A stretch of 6,270 nt of DNA from an uncultured Veillonella sp. (GCA_900766125.1 CAAFUD010000011.1:1-6270), one strand, 5' to 3'; positions 1-5,903 are shown, counted from the stretch's first letter. The notes: generated by a model not told the origin, from the sequence alone. A program made the numbers and translations.

Positions 1-548
1 CCTTGAAGGTAGTAATGTTTAACCTCTTTCATTTCCGTTACAAGGTCTGCCTCGTCGATTAACTCTTGAGGAGCCCCACGGCCCGTGAATACGAGCTCCG
101 TTTCTGGATGACGAGCATCGAGCAAAGCCTTTGTTTTATCCCATGTAATGAGTTCAAAGAAAAGTGCCATGTTGTATTCATCAAGAACGACGAGATCGTA
201 CTCACCACTGCTGATAGCAGCTAGTGCACGTTCGTAGCCTTTTTCTATGAGCGCTACATAGTCCTTTGGCGGATTGCCAGATTCAAAGACAACCACTTCA
301 TCGCCCCATTTAGCGAGTTCGTCCTTGCTCTTCATCCCTTCTTTAATGATAAAGAATGGCTTGCCCACGGTTTCTAAGGTTAAATTCTTTAAGGTAGGTA
401 AAATAGTATGTTCACTATATACTTTAGATTTCATAAATTGCAAAAAGAGGACTTTCTTGCCAGCACCGATGGCACGGATTGCAAGACCGATAGCAGCGGT
501 CGTTTTGCCCTTGCCTTCGCCGGTATAAACTTGTACATAGGCCTTCAT
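1..548 (-). CDS. cobO: Cob(I)yrinic acid a,c-diamide / cob(I)alamin adenosyltransferase (CobO/BtuR family), 3' end cut by window edge
   Basis: The enzyme transfers the 5'-deoxyadenosyl group of ATP to Co(I) corrinoids, giving adenosylcobalamin in the cytoplasm. The ATG is at 548-546, with GGAGGT (555-560) six bases upstream. About 182 codons are visible. An N-terminal P-loop GEGKGKTT (residues 10-17) is typical of this family. A Walker-B-like VLDE (121-124) follows, then the family signature ELVFTGRGAP (151-160) and ADLVTEMKEVKHYY (167-180). In relatives the protein ends roughly ten residues after this HYY segment, so only a short tail is missing beyond base 1. The gene follows the terminator at 605-652, so it is probably transcribed separately from the M23 gene. 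A weak promoter candidate (TAAAAT on the minus strand near 575-580) lies between them, but no good -35 box is seen. The family assignment is firm. The choice between the cobO and btuR names is conventional. In a propionate-forming anaerobe the product would serve adenosylcobalamin-dependent methylmalonyl-CoA mutase (inference). Confidence 0.93.
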   Translation of the reverse strand, partial: MKAYVQVYTGEGKGKTTAAIGLAIRAIGAGKKVLFLQFMKSKVYSEHTILPTLKNLTLETVGKPFFIIKEGMKSKDELAKWGDEVVVFESGNPPKDYVALIEKGYERALAAISSGEYDLVVLDEYNMALFFELITWDKTKALLDARHPETELVFTGRGAPQELIDEADLVTEMKEVKHYYLQ

Positions 549-604
549 AGATATACCTCCGTTCATATACTTTTATTTTACAATATATATATACAAAAGA
601 AAAG

Positions 605-652
605 AAAAAGAACTTGCTATTAGTGCATTTGCACGCATAACAAGTTCTTTTT
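605..652 (-). terminator. Intrinsic terminator after the M23 gene, probably bidirectional
   Basis: A perfect 12-bp inverted repeat pairs 605-616 (AAAAAGAACTTG) with 641-652 (CAAGTTCTTTTT). The loop (617-640) contains a further short TGC/GCA pairing. Read on the minus strand the stem runs straight into a long T-rich tract (TTTTTCTTTTCTTTT). This suits termination of the DUF4446-M23 transcript about 70 bases after its last stop codon. On the plus strand the stem also ends in a T run, so it could stop transcription from either side. The stem is a clear sequence observation; activity is inferred. Confidence 0.85.
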
Positions 653-720
653 TCTATGAATTATGTTTTATGTTGCATATATCGTAAAGGATATTACGTA
701 TATAGTATTGGTTTTACCTA

Positions 721-1674
721 TTAGTTGCTAATTGGCAAGAAGATCATAGGGTCTGTAGGAGATCCATTGAGGCGTACCTCATAGTGAACGTGGGCGCCTG
801 TACTTTTACCAGTACTACCCATCAAGGCAATTGTTTGACCTTGTTTTACACTCATACCGACCGTTACCAATACAGCACTATTATGGCCATAACGTGTTAC
901 GAAGCCATTGCCATGGTCGATTTCAACGAGGTTACCGTAACCGCCTTCTGTATAACCCGCAAAGGTTACAACACCAGCAGCAGTAGCAACGATTGGTGTA
1001 CCATAGTCATCAGCAATATCTACCCCTTCATGGAACGCACCGATAGCACCCGTTACAGGGTCCACACGGCTACCAAATGGAGATGTAATAACGCCCTTGC
1101 TCGGCCAGATACTTGGTGTAGTGTTATTTGTAACACCACCAGAGCCAGCGGAGAAGTTGATGGATTGCATAGCCATAAGGTCTTGCGCACCACCATCGCG
1201 AAGGATATTACGCATTGTATAGAAGCTAACTAGCAATTTTTGTGCGTCCTTGTCCATTTTGGATAGACGCGCTGATAATTGTGCCGCCGTCAGCGTCTTT
1301 ACTTCGCTTTCATCAGCGGCTTGCTGCTTTGGGTCGCTACCGTCCCCGCCACCTTGAGATGGTGTGCCAGATTCAGCGCCCTTCAGCATTTGCTTGTTCT
1401 CTTCGCTAATTTGATTTAAGTTTTGGATTTTCTTATCTAGAACATCTGTCTTTTGTTGTAATAATTTCAGCTGTTCCGATTGCAATTGTGTCTGTTGACG
1501 TAATTGCATCACCTCAGCTTGGCGCACGATGCCCCAAATACCGAGAACCAACGCCGCAACGATTAAGATAGGGCCAATAACGGATGCTATTTTCGCCTGC
1601 TTGGTTGTTAATGTCAATATGCAGTTGTCACCATTTCTTTCAACTTTGTTTGAAATAAATGCCGGTACTTTCAA
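721..1674 (-). CDS. Membrane-anchored M23 (LytM-type) peptidoglycan endopeptidase
   Basis: Predicted zinc metallopeptidase that cleaves peptide cross-bridges of the cell wall outside the cytoplasmic membrane. The 317 residues are ordered as: a short N-terminal tail, one hydrophobic segment (about 29-50) acting as an uncleaved anchor, a Gln/Lys/Leu-rich coiled coil (about 52-97), a Gly/Ser linker (about 101-115), a helical region, then the M23 domain (about 195-310). All LytM-type active-site residues are present: zinc ligands H215 and D219 (HEGVD) and H297, plus catalytic H264 (RYGH) and H295 of the HVH motif. The domain therefore looks active. The start is TTG at 1674-1672: an AGGAAGG Shine-Dalgarno sits six bases upstream, and the next Met (residue 56) would delete the anchor. 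Twelve bases separate it from the DUF4446 stop, and its ribosome site overlaps that TAA, so the two are co-transcribed and possibly translationally coupled. No specific gene name can be justified. Confidence 0.93.
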   Translation of the reverse strand: MKVPAFISNKVERNGDNCILTLTTKQAKIASVIGPILIVAALVLGIWGIVRQAEVMQLRQQTQLQSEQLKLLQQKTDVLDKKIQNLNQISEENKQMLKGAESGTPSQGGGDGSDPKQQAADESEVKTLTAAQLSARLSKMDKDAQKLLVSFYTMRNILRDGGAQDLMAMQSINFSAGSGGVTNNTTPSIWPSKGVITSPFGSRVDPVTGAIGAFHEGVDIADDYGTPIVATAAGVVTFAGYTEGGYGNLVEIDHGNGFVTRYGHNSAVLVTVGMSVKQGQTIALMGSTGKSTGAHVHYEVRLNGSPTDPMIFLPISN

Positions 1675-1686
1675 TACAAACCTTCC

Positions 1687-2208
1687 TTATTTAGAAACGA
1701 TGGCGCTCGTTAACGCTTCCTCATTGGTGCGTTCGCCCAACGCTTCGTTCAAACTCTCTAATTCTTCTTGTGAAAGACTTACGAGACTTTTACCTTTCAC
1801 AATGGGTTTACTAAAAATACGGGATTCATTACGACCGTAAATACTGGAGATACAGATGCCGTTATTGTTGCCGTCAAGCAATGTAAGCGCAAAGGACAAA
1901 TCATTACCGATATTTTCAAAGGCGTTATATTTAATAAAGCCAATTTTTTGTATCGTATTGCTTTGAATATTGCGGATCGCCGCTTGCTCAGTCAACATTG
2001 TCTCAAGACCCTTCGCAGCATCGCGAATTTCGCTAACCTCTACAGATAATTTACGTTCTAGGCTCGCACCATTGTCCCCTTGCATAAAGAAATCATATTT
2101 CTTTTTAAGGCTCCCCAAGCGAATGTGCAAGATTACACAATACACTAACAACGCTATTACAAGGATGATGGTCGCCATGCCAATCCACGGTTGAATCGAT
2201 TCGAACAT
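1687..2208 (-). CDS. DUF4446 family protein, N-terminal membrane anchor
   Basis: This is a 173-residue protein of unknown function. It starts at ATG 2208-2206, with an AGGAAGG Shine-Dalgarno seven bases upstream. A single hydrophobic segment (about residues 10-30) is followed by a basic, coiled-coil-like stretch (about 31-85). The conserved core (about 88-150) has the family pattern: IGFIKYNAFENIGNDLSFAL, then LLDGNNNGICISSIYGRNESRIF and the SKPI/GKS segment. I recognise this as DUF4446, a family often found close to parB in Firmicutes (established knowledge, recalled and not searched). The topology suggests a short N-out anchor with the bulk in the cytoplasm, or the reverse; the sequence does not settle it. 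It is first in a two-gene unit with the M23 peptidase, which suggests an envelope-linked role (inference). Confidence 0.85.
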   Translation of the reverse strand: MFESIQPWIGMATIILVIALLVYCVILHIRLGSLKKKYDFFMQGDNGASLERKLSVEVSEIRDAAKGLETMLTEQAAIRNIQSNTIQKIGFIKYNAFENIGNDLSFALTLLDGNNNGICISSIYGRNESRIFSKPIVKGKSLVSLSQEELESLNEALGERTNEEALTSAIVSK

Positions 2209-2249
2209 GTATATTCCTTCCTATACAATCATTCAAACTCCAACACTTA

Positions 2250-2277
2250 ATTATACCATTCTTATTGTGAAAGTTAA
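2250..2277 (-). promoter_or_regulatory. Promoter of the DUF4446-M23 unit
   Basis: On the minus strand an exact -10 box TATAAT (2250-2255) is preceded by TGG, giving an extended -10 (TGnTATAAT). A -35-like TTAACT (2272-2277; four of six matches to TTGACA) lies 16 bp upstream. The predicted start near 2243 gives a leader of about 35 bases before the ATG at 2208. It sits in the 96-bp gap behind hydF, where no clear terminator is seen, so some read-through from hydF is possible. Confidence 0.7.
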
Positions 2278-2304
2278 ATGACTGCATACAATTTAATTTA
2301 ATAA

Positions 2305-3558
2305 CTACCCCTTTAATTCATCAACAAATGGGCTTATCGCTCGTTCTAGTATACCATGTAGAGCTGCTATGAGTACACCGTAATTTACAATTGGTGTGCC
2401 TTGTACAACGGCACATTCAATGCGTCGCAATACCTCACGGCGTGTAAGCATACAAGCACCACAGTGAATGATTAAATCATACTGAGATACATCTTTTGGG
2501 AAGGCTCCCCCGCTCGTAAATTCTAACTGTAAATCCGTATGACCTTGCTTCTTAAGTAGATTAGGAATTTTTACGGTCCCAATATCATCACATTGACGGC
2601 GATGTGTACAGCCTTCGCTGATGAGCACTCTAGAACCTGGTTTCAAATTATTAATTGCCTCTACACCAGCTACTAAGTCCTGTAATTTCCCTTTAAAGCG
2701 GGCCATCAAGATGGAAAAGGACGTCAACGGAATTGTATTAGGTGTTAACTCATCAACTCGATCAAAGGCTTGAGAGTCACAGATAACCATCTTAGGCGGA
2801 TTCTTAAGAGAGTTAATCATAGCAGGTAACTCTTCTGTTTGGCACACTAGCGCTAAGCCTTTGTAATCAAGAATTTCTCGAATCGTTTGTACCTGTGGCA
2901 AGATAAGACGGCCCTTTGGTGCTGCACTATCGATAGGACACACAAGAATTATGGCATCCCCCTCTTCCACTAAGCCTTGTAATAGAGTTTGATCACCTTC
3001 TACATCAAGCGGTGTTAAACCACCCAAAAGATCGAGTAATTCTAAACGTTTAGTCTTAGATGTAAAATCAGCAGAACCAATGACAGTAGCTAATTCAGAT
3101 AAACCCTTATGACTTTCAACATAAGCAGATGTATCTTCTTTATTTTCTTCTTGATTTACTTCTTTATTTTCTGCATTAATTTCATTAATAAATAATGCAA
3201 TAGGCACATTATTTTGTTTTAAAAGCCCTAACCAGTGCATATCATCAGCAGTTGGTTCTTCATCGGTACGAAGTACATAAACAGCGAGGTTAATCTTCTT
3301 CACAACCTCTTCTGTTTTCTCCATCCGCAATGTACCTAATTCAGTTGTATCGTCTATACCAGCTGTATCGGTAATCACTACAGGTCCTAGTGGTAAAATC
3401 TCCATAGATTTACTCACAGGATCTGTCGTTGTCCCTGCCACTTCAGATACAAGGGATACAGGCTGATCTGTTAACATATTAATCAATGTAGACTTACCAG
3501 CATTACAACGACCAAAAAAGCCAATATGTACGCGGTTTGCTTTAGGTGTTTGTTCCAT
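2305..3558 (-). CDS. hydF: [FeFe]-hydrogenase H-cluster maturation GTPase HydF
   Basis: HydF is the scaffold on which the products of HydE and HydG are assembled into the 2Fe subcluster before transfer to apo-hydrogenase. The 417 residues begin at ATG 3558 behind an AAGGA Shine-Dalgarno. The Ras-like GTPase domain shows the P-loop GRCNAGKS (16-23), G2 GTTTDP (42-47) and G3 DTAG (64-67). The cluster-binding signature CxH...HCxxC is complete: C317, H319, H365, C366, C369, with 45 residues between the two histidines, inside the range known for HydF. The expected G4 motif (NKxD) reads NEIN at 125-128, followed by an acidic low-complexity stretch (129-143) built from a 24-bp duplication; this is unusual. 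hydE, hydG and the hydrogenase itself are not in the window. It has its own promoter (3641-3669) and a leader with a palindrome and a hairpin. Identification is firm; GTP specificity is less certain because of G4. Confidence 0.95.
   Translation of the reverse strand: MEQTPKANRVHIGFFGRCNAGKSTLINMLTDQPVSLVSEVAGTTTDPVSKSMEILPLGPVVITDTAGIDDTTELGTLRMEKTEEVVKKINLAVYVLRTDEEPTADDMHWLGLLKQNNVPIALFINEINAENKEVNQEENKEDTSAYVESHKGLSELATVIGSADFTSKTKRLELLDLLGGLTPLDVEGDQTLLQGLVEEGDAIILVCPIDSAAPKGRLILPQVQTIREILDYKGLALVCQTEELPAMINSLKNPPKMVICDSQAFDRVDELTPNTIPLTSFSILMARFKGKLQDLVAGVEAINNLKPGSRVLISEGCTHRRQCDDIGTVKIPNLLKKQGHTDLQLEFTSGGAFPKDVSQYDLIIHCGACMLTRREVLRRIECAVVQGTPIVNYGVLIAALHGILERAISPFVDELKG
3135..3171 (-). 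repeat. 24-bp tandem duplication inside hydF
   Basis: The 13-mer CTTCTTTATTTTC occurs exactly at 3135-3147 and 3159-3171, offset by 24 bp. Eight codons are thus partly duplicated, giving ENKEVNQE followed by ENKED (protein about 130-142). It keeps frame and lies right after the G4 position of the GTPase domain. Slippage or unequal recombination is the likely origin. Confidence 0.7.
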
Positions 3559-3588
3559 AGTCTATCCTTGTTACTTAACATAACAGTA

Positions 3589-3614
3589 AAAGCGCAGCCC
3601 GTAGACTACGCTTT
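3589..3614 (-). promoter_or_regulatory. Hairpin in the hydF leader (attenuator-like or weak terminator)
   Basis: AAAGCGCAG (3589-3597) faces CTACGCTTT (3606-3614) around an eight-base loop. The single C-A mismatch on the plus strand becomes a G-U wobble in minus-strand RNA, so the stem is intact only in the transcript that runs toward hydF. Four U's follow (TTTTACTG). It lies between the predicted hydF start site (near 3634) and the ATG, so it is a leader element. It could also act as a weak terminator for parB read-through. Confidence 0.45.
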
Positions 3615-3624
3615 CACCGTGGAT

Positions 3625-3641
3625 TGTAAATTGTATTTACA
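3625..3641. promoter_or_regulatory. Operator-like palindrome over the hydF start site
   Basis: TGTAAAT (3625-3631), three bases, ATTTACA (3635-3641) form a perfect 7-3-7 inverted repeat. It overlaps one end of the hydF -10 box and the predicted start site near 3634, the classic place for a repressor. It resembles, but does not match, Rex-type sites (TTGTTAA-N4-TTAACAA), because the spacing differs. The regulator cannot be named. Confidence 0.5.
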
Positions 3642-3669
3642 TTATACAGAATTGCTATCGATTTGTCAT
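3641..3669 (-). promoter_or_regulatory. hydF promoter, near-consensus
   Basis: Minus-strand -35 ATGACA (3664-3669; five of six matches to TTGACA), a 17-bp spacer, and an exact TATAAT (3641-3646). The predicted start is near 3634, giving a leader of about 75 bases. This is the best housekeeping-type promoter in the window and implies that hydF is expressed independently of parAB. Confidence 0.75.
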
Positions 3670-3716
3670 TACTAAATTTACATAATTCGATATCAAATTT
3701 AGTATACCAATTATGT
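3670..3716. repeat. Two interleaved inverted repeats between parB and hydF
   Basis: Repeat A pairs TACTAAATTT (3670-3679) with AAATTTAGTA (3695-3704), ten perfect pairs. Repeat B pairs ACATAATT (3680-3687) with AATTATGT (3709-3716), eight perfect pairs. The arms alternate A-B-A-B, so as RNA they could form either hairpin or a pseudoknot, and as DNA two overlapping operators. Repeat A abuts the hydF -35 box. No T tract follows, so simple termination is unlikely. Confidence 0.5.
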
Positions 3717-3783
3717 TATTTAATTAAAAATCCACTATATATAGTAATTACGTAGTAATAAAGAGTATATGTTATATATTGCA

Positions 3784-3843
3784 ATTGCTGTTACTGTTAC
3801 TGTTACTGTTACTGTTACTATTGCTATTGCTATTGCTATTGCT
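3784..3843 (-). repeat. Hexanucleotide tandem array behind the parB stop codon
   Basis: On the plus strand, five TGTTAC units (3789-3818) are followed by four TATTGC units (3819-3842), with an extra ATTGC just before. On the minus strand this reads AGCAAT four times, AGTAAC five times and AGCAAT once, starting seven bases after the parB TAA. The array stays in the parB frame and would encode ten Ser-Asn pairs if the stop were bypassed, ending at a TAA at 3774-3772. The two unit types differ only at third codon positions, both synonymous. Confidence 0.9.
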
Positions 3844-3849
3844 AAAGAA

Positions 3850-4779
3850 TTATACTCTAAATTCTACAGTTTCCGTATCATCTGTATGCTCTTGACCATC
3901 CATATAAGCAATGAGTCGTTCTAATTCTGCTTCAGAGGAAAAGGCAATTTCAATCTTACCTTGAACCTTTTTACCAGCGCGGAACTTAATATTTACAGGA
4001 GATCCTAAGCTTAATTTTAAACGATCCATAAGAGCACGTACCTCTGCAGTACTTTGCGGCTTAGCAGTCTTTGTTTTAGGAGTTTTATTTTGCATAGACT
4101 TAACAAGAGCCTCTGCTTGACGTGCACTTAATTCGCCCTCTTTAATGCGTTCAGCAGCTTCCATTTGTTGAGCTGCACTACGCAATGCCAACAATGGACG
4201 AGCTTGACCTACCGTTAAGTCACCTTCGATAAGATCTTTTTGTACAGAATCACATAATTTCAACAAACGAACCATGTTTGCAATATAAGAACGGCTGCGA
4301 CCTAGACGAGCAGAAATCATTTCTTGTGTTTGTTTGTAAGTATCCATTAGACCTTGGTATGCCAAAGCTTCTTCAATTGGATCTAAGCCTTCACGTTGTA
4401 GATTTTCAACGAGGGCTACCTCTGTCATTTCTTCTGTATTATATTTCTTTACAACAACTGGTACTGTTTCTAAGCCTGCAATAATAGCGGCACGGTAACG
4501 ACGTTCACCAGCTACAATTTGGTATTTATTCTTTTGTTTACGTACTACAATTGGTTGGAAAATACCAAGATTTTTAATAGACTCAGCTAATGTGGTTAAA
4601 CTATCTTCATCAAAGCTTTTACGAGGTTGATCTGCATTCGGAACTAATTCAGAAATTGGTAGTTCGTGAATCTCCTTTTCAGGTAATACAGACTCTACAG
4701 TATCTACCTTCATTAAGTTTCCAAGGCCCTTACCCAAGCCAGATGATTTACTTTTCTTACTTTTAACTTCTCTAGGCAT
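3850..4779 (-). CDS. parB: Chromosome partition protein ParB (Spo0J/Noc superfamily CTPase)
   Basis: ParB binds parS, closes as a CTP-dependent clamp, slides onto neighbouring DNA and recruits ParA and SMC to segregate the origin. The 309 residues show the expected order. An N-terminal ParA-stimulating peptide has the core GLGKGLGNL (14-22). The ParB/sulfiredoxin-like CTPase domain carries NADQPRK (48-54), GERRYRAA (91-98) and ENLQRE (125-130) with the following LDPIEEA. A helix-turn-helix for parS lies at about 150-175 (MISARLGRSRSYIANMV). A linker and a C-terminal dimerisation region (about 240-293) follow. An ATG at 4779 has a GAGAGG Shine-Dalgarno five bases upstream. It follows parA by 145 bp and may have its own promoter. 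Canonical parS sites nearby support ParB over Noc. The stop is followed by an in-frame repeat array; the mature protein should end at VEFRV. Confidence 0.97.
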   Translation of the reverse strand: MPREVKSKKSKSSGLGKGLGNLMKVDTVESVLPEKEIHELPISELVPNADQPRKSFDEDSLTTLAESIKNLGIFQPIVVRKQKNKYQIVAGERRYRAAIIAGLETVPVVVKKYNTEEMTEVALVENLQREGLDPIEEALAYQGLMDTYKQTQEMISARLGRSRSYIANMVRLLKLCDSVQKDLIEGDLTVGQARPLLALRSAAQQMEAAERIKEGELSARQAEALVKSMQNKTPKTKTAKPQSTAEVRALMDRLKLSLGSPVNIKFRAGKKVQGKIEIAFSSEAELERLIAYMDGQEHTDDTETVEFRV

Positions 4780-4800
4780 AACTAACCTCTCTCACCTTAC

Positions 4801-4847
4801 ATATAGTGACTATATCAATCTATAACACTCAATTATTTAATAACCAA
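4801..4847 (-). promoter_or_regulatory. Candidate internal promoter and palindrome upstream of parB
   Basis: In the 145-bp parA-parB gap, minus-strand TTGGTT (4842-4847), a 17-bp spacer and TATAGA (4819-4824) preceded by TGT (extended -10) suggest a promoter. The predicted start near 4812 lies inside a perfect 15-bp palindrome, ATATAGTGACTATAT (4801-4815), which could be an operator or a leader stem. The -35 matches only three of six bases, so this is tentative. Confidence 0.35.
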
Positions 4848-4924
4848 TGCATTAATTCTGCTAATCTCAGATATTTATTTAACTAAACACTTAGCCATTA
4901 GCTCTTTCAGATATATATAACCAT

Positions 4925-5695
4925 TTATTTAGCTTTTGAAGCTTTAATTACTTCTTTAGCTAATTTAGTATATACATCAGCACCCTTAGATTTTGGATCA
5001 TATACGATAATCGGTTCACCATAACTTGGAGCTTCACTAAGACGTACATTACGAGGAATAATAGTCTTATATACTTTATTGCCAAAGAATTTTTTCACTT
5101 CATCAGCTACTTGGATAGATAAATTTGTACGACCATCAAACATAGTTAATAAAACACCTTCGATTTCAAGGTCTTTATTAGATGTTTGTTGCACAATTGT
5201 TATGGTTTTTACTAATTGACTAACCCCTTCTAATGCGTAGAATTCACTTTGAATTGGAATTAATACGCTATCTGCTGCTGTGAAAGCATTTAATGTTAGT
5301 AAACCGAGGGATGGCGGACAGTCAATAATAATAAAATCATACTCATCGCGTACCGGTGCTAATGCTTTTTTCAACATTGTTTCACGTGAAACAACGGAAA
5401 CGAGTTCCACTTCTGCACCAGCCAATTGAATCGTTGCAGGCGCTACAAATAGCTTTTTAAGCATTGTAGGCTGAACAATATCAGCAATAGGTTCACCATC
5501 GATTAGAACATCGTGTACACAGAGTTCTAAATCATCTTTTTCAATGCCTAAACCAGAGCTAGCATTACCTTGTGGATCTAAATCAACAAGCAATACTTTC
5601 TTACCAGCATCAGCCAAACAAGCGCTCAAATTCACGGATGTTGTTGTTTTACCAACACCGCCTTTTTGATTAGTAATAGCTATAACTTTGCCCAC
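4925..5695 (-). CDS. parA: Chromosome partition ATPase ParA (Soj/MinD superfamily)
   Basis: ParA is a deviant-Walker ATPase. Its ATP dimer binds nucleoid DNA, and ParB-parS complexes trigger hydrolysis, pulling replicated origins apart; in Bacillus the homologue Soj also regulates DnaA. The 256 residues match the family length. Visible motifs: deviant Walker A KGGVGKTT (11-18, signature K11 and catalytic K16), Walker A' LLVDLDPQGN with D38 and D40, Walker B FIIIDCPP (121-128, D125), and the conserved C-terminal RNVRLSEAPSYGEPI (215-229). The start is GTG at 5695-5693: GAGGTGA lies five bases upstream, and the ATG a little further up meets a stop at once. Codons 101-106 contain a perfect parS. 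An extended -10 promoter lies 40 bp upstream. There is no sign of plasmid-type features such as an N-terminal DNA-binding extension. Confidence 0.97.
   Translation of the reverse strand: MGKVIAITNQKGGVGKTTTSVNLSACLADAGKKVLLVDLDPQGNASSGLGIEKDDLELCVHDVLIDGEPIADIVQPTMLKKLFVAPATIQLAGAEVELVSVVSRETMLKKALAPVRDEYDFIIIDCPPSLGLLTLNAFTAADSVLIPIQSEFYALEGVSQLVKTITIVQQTSNKDLEIEGVLLTMFDGRTNLSIQVADEVKKFFGNKVYKTIIPRNVRLSEAPSYGEPIIVYDPKSKGADVYTKLAKEVIKASKAK
5378..5393. other. parS: parS site 1, inside parA
   Basis: An exact match to the canonical 16-bp parS, TGTTTCACGTGAAACA, within an 18-bp perfect palindrome (5377-5394). It encodes V-S-R-E-T (parA residues 102-106). It is the ParB nucleation site, as known from Bacillus Spo0J. 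A parS inside a par gene is known elsewhere (the Bacillus one lies in spo0J). Confidence 0.97.
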
Positions 5696-5735
5696 TTAAT
5701 TCACCTCACATGTTCGTTCAAAATATTTCTTTTTA

Positions 5736-5744
5736 ATTATAACA
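5736..5744 (-). promoter_or_regulatory. parA promoter (extended -10)
   Basis: The minus strand reads TGTTATAAT, an exact extended -10 (TGnTATAAT), with TATAAT at 5736-5741. No good -35 hexamer is seen at 16-18 bp, which is common for extended -10 promoters. The predicted start near 5729 gives a 34-base leader to the GTG. It probably drives parA and parB. Confidence 0.65.
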
Positions 5745-5755
5745 TAAAACAACGA

Positions 5756-5770
5756 TAATTACGGTAATTA
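5756..5770. promoter_or_regulatory. Palindrome at the -35 position of the parA promoter
   Basis: TAATTAC (5756-5762), one G, GTAATTA (5764-5770): a perfect 15-bp inverted repeat covering where the missing -35 box would be. This suggests a regulator site, either an activator replacing the -35 or a repressor. The binding protein is unknown. Confidence 0.4.
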
Positions 5771-5903
5771 CAAATCAAATTCTAAAAAAATATCTATAAT
5801 TTCATCTACCATACACATTATTTTAAAAATTATATAGTTTTCATCAGCAAACAAAATGGGTTTAATGCATTTTTCTTTAAACTTTAGAATTAGTTTTCTT
5901 GAT

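Noticed and set aside
274..623. Plus-strand frames (274-528 and 408-623) opposite cobO
   Set aside because: The minus-strand frame encodes a clear corrinoid adenosyltransferase; these are its complement.
605..652. Inverted repeat as a transposon end
   Set aside because: There is no transposase or target duplication, and the stem plus T tract at the end of an operon fits a terminator.
677..705. Imperfect AT-rich hairpin (CGTAA facing TTACG) just after the M23 stop
   Set aside because: Only five continuous pairs without a T tract; the terminator further on explains transcript ending.
784..1233. Plus-strand open frame of 149 codons opposite the M23 gene
   Set aside because: It lies wholly antisense to the conserved peptidase domain, and its translation has no recognisable domain or plausible composition; it is a shadow of the real gene.
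1529..2194. Plus-strand open frames at 1529-1840 and 1970-2194
   Set aside because: They are antisense to the M23 N-terminus and DUF4446, with no clear ribosome site or family resemblance.
2105..2287. 60-codon minus-strand frame overlapping the start of DUF4446
   Set aside because: It covers the DUF4446 promoter and start in another frame, and the recognised DUF4446 frame explains the region.
3784..3843. CRISPR-like array
   Set aside because: The units are contiguous hexamers without unique spacers; this is a microsatellite-type repeat.
4278..4484. Plus-strand 68-codon frame opposite parB
   Set aside because: It is antisense to the conserved CTPase and helix-turn-helix region of parB.
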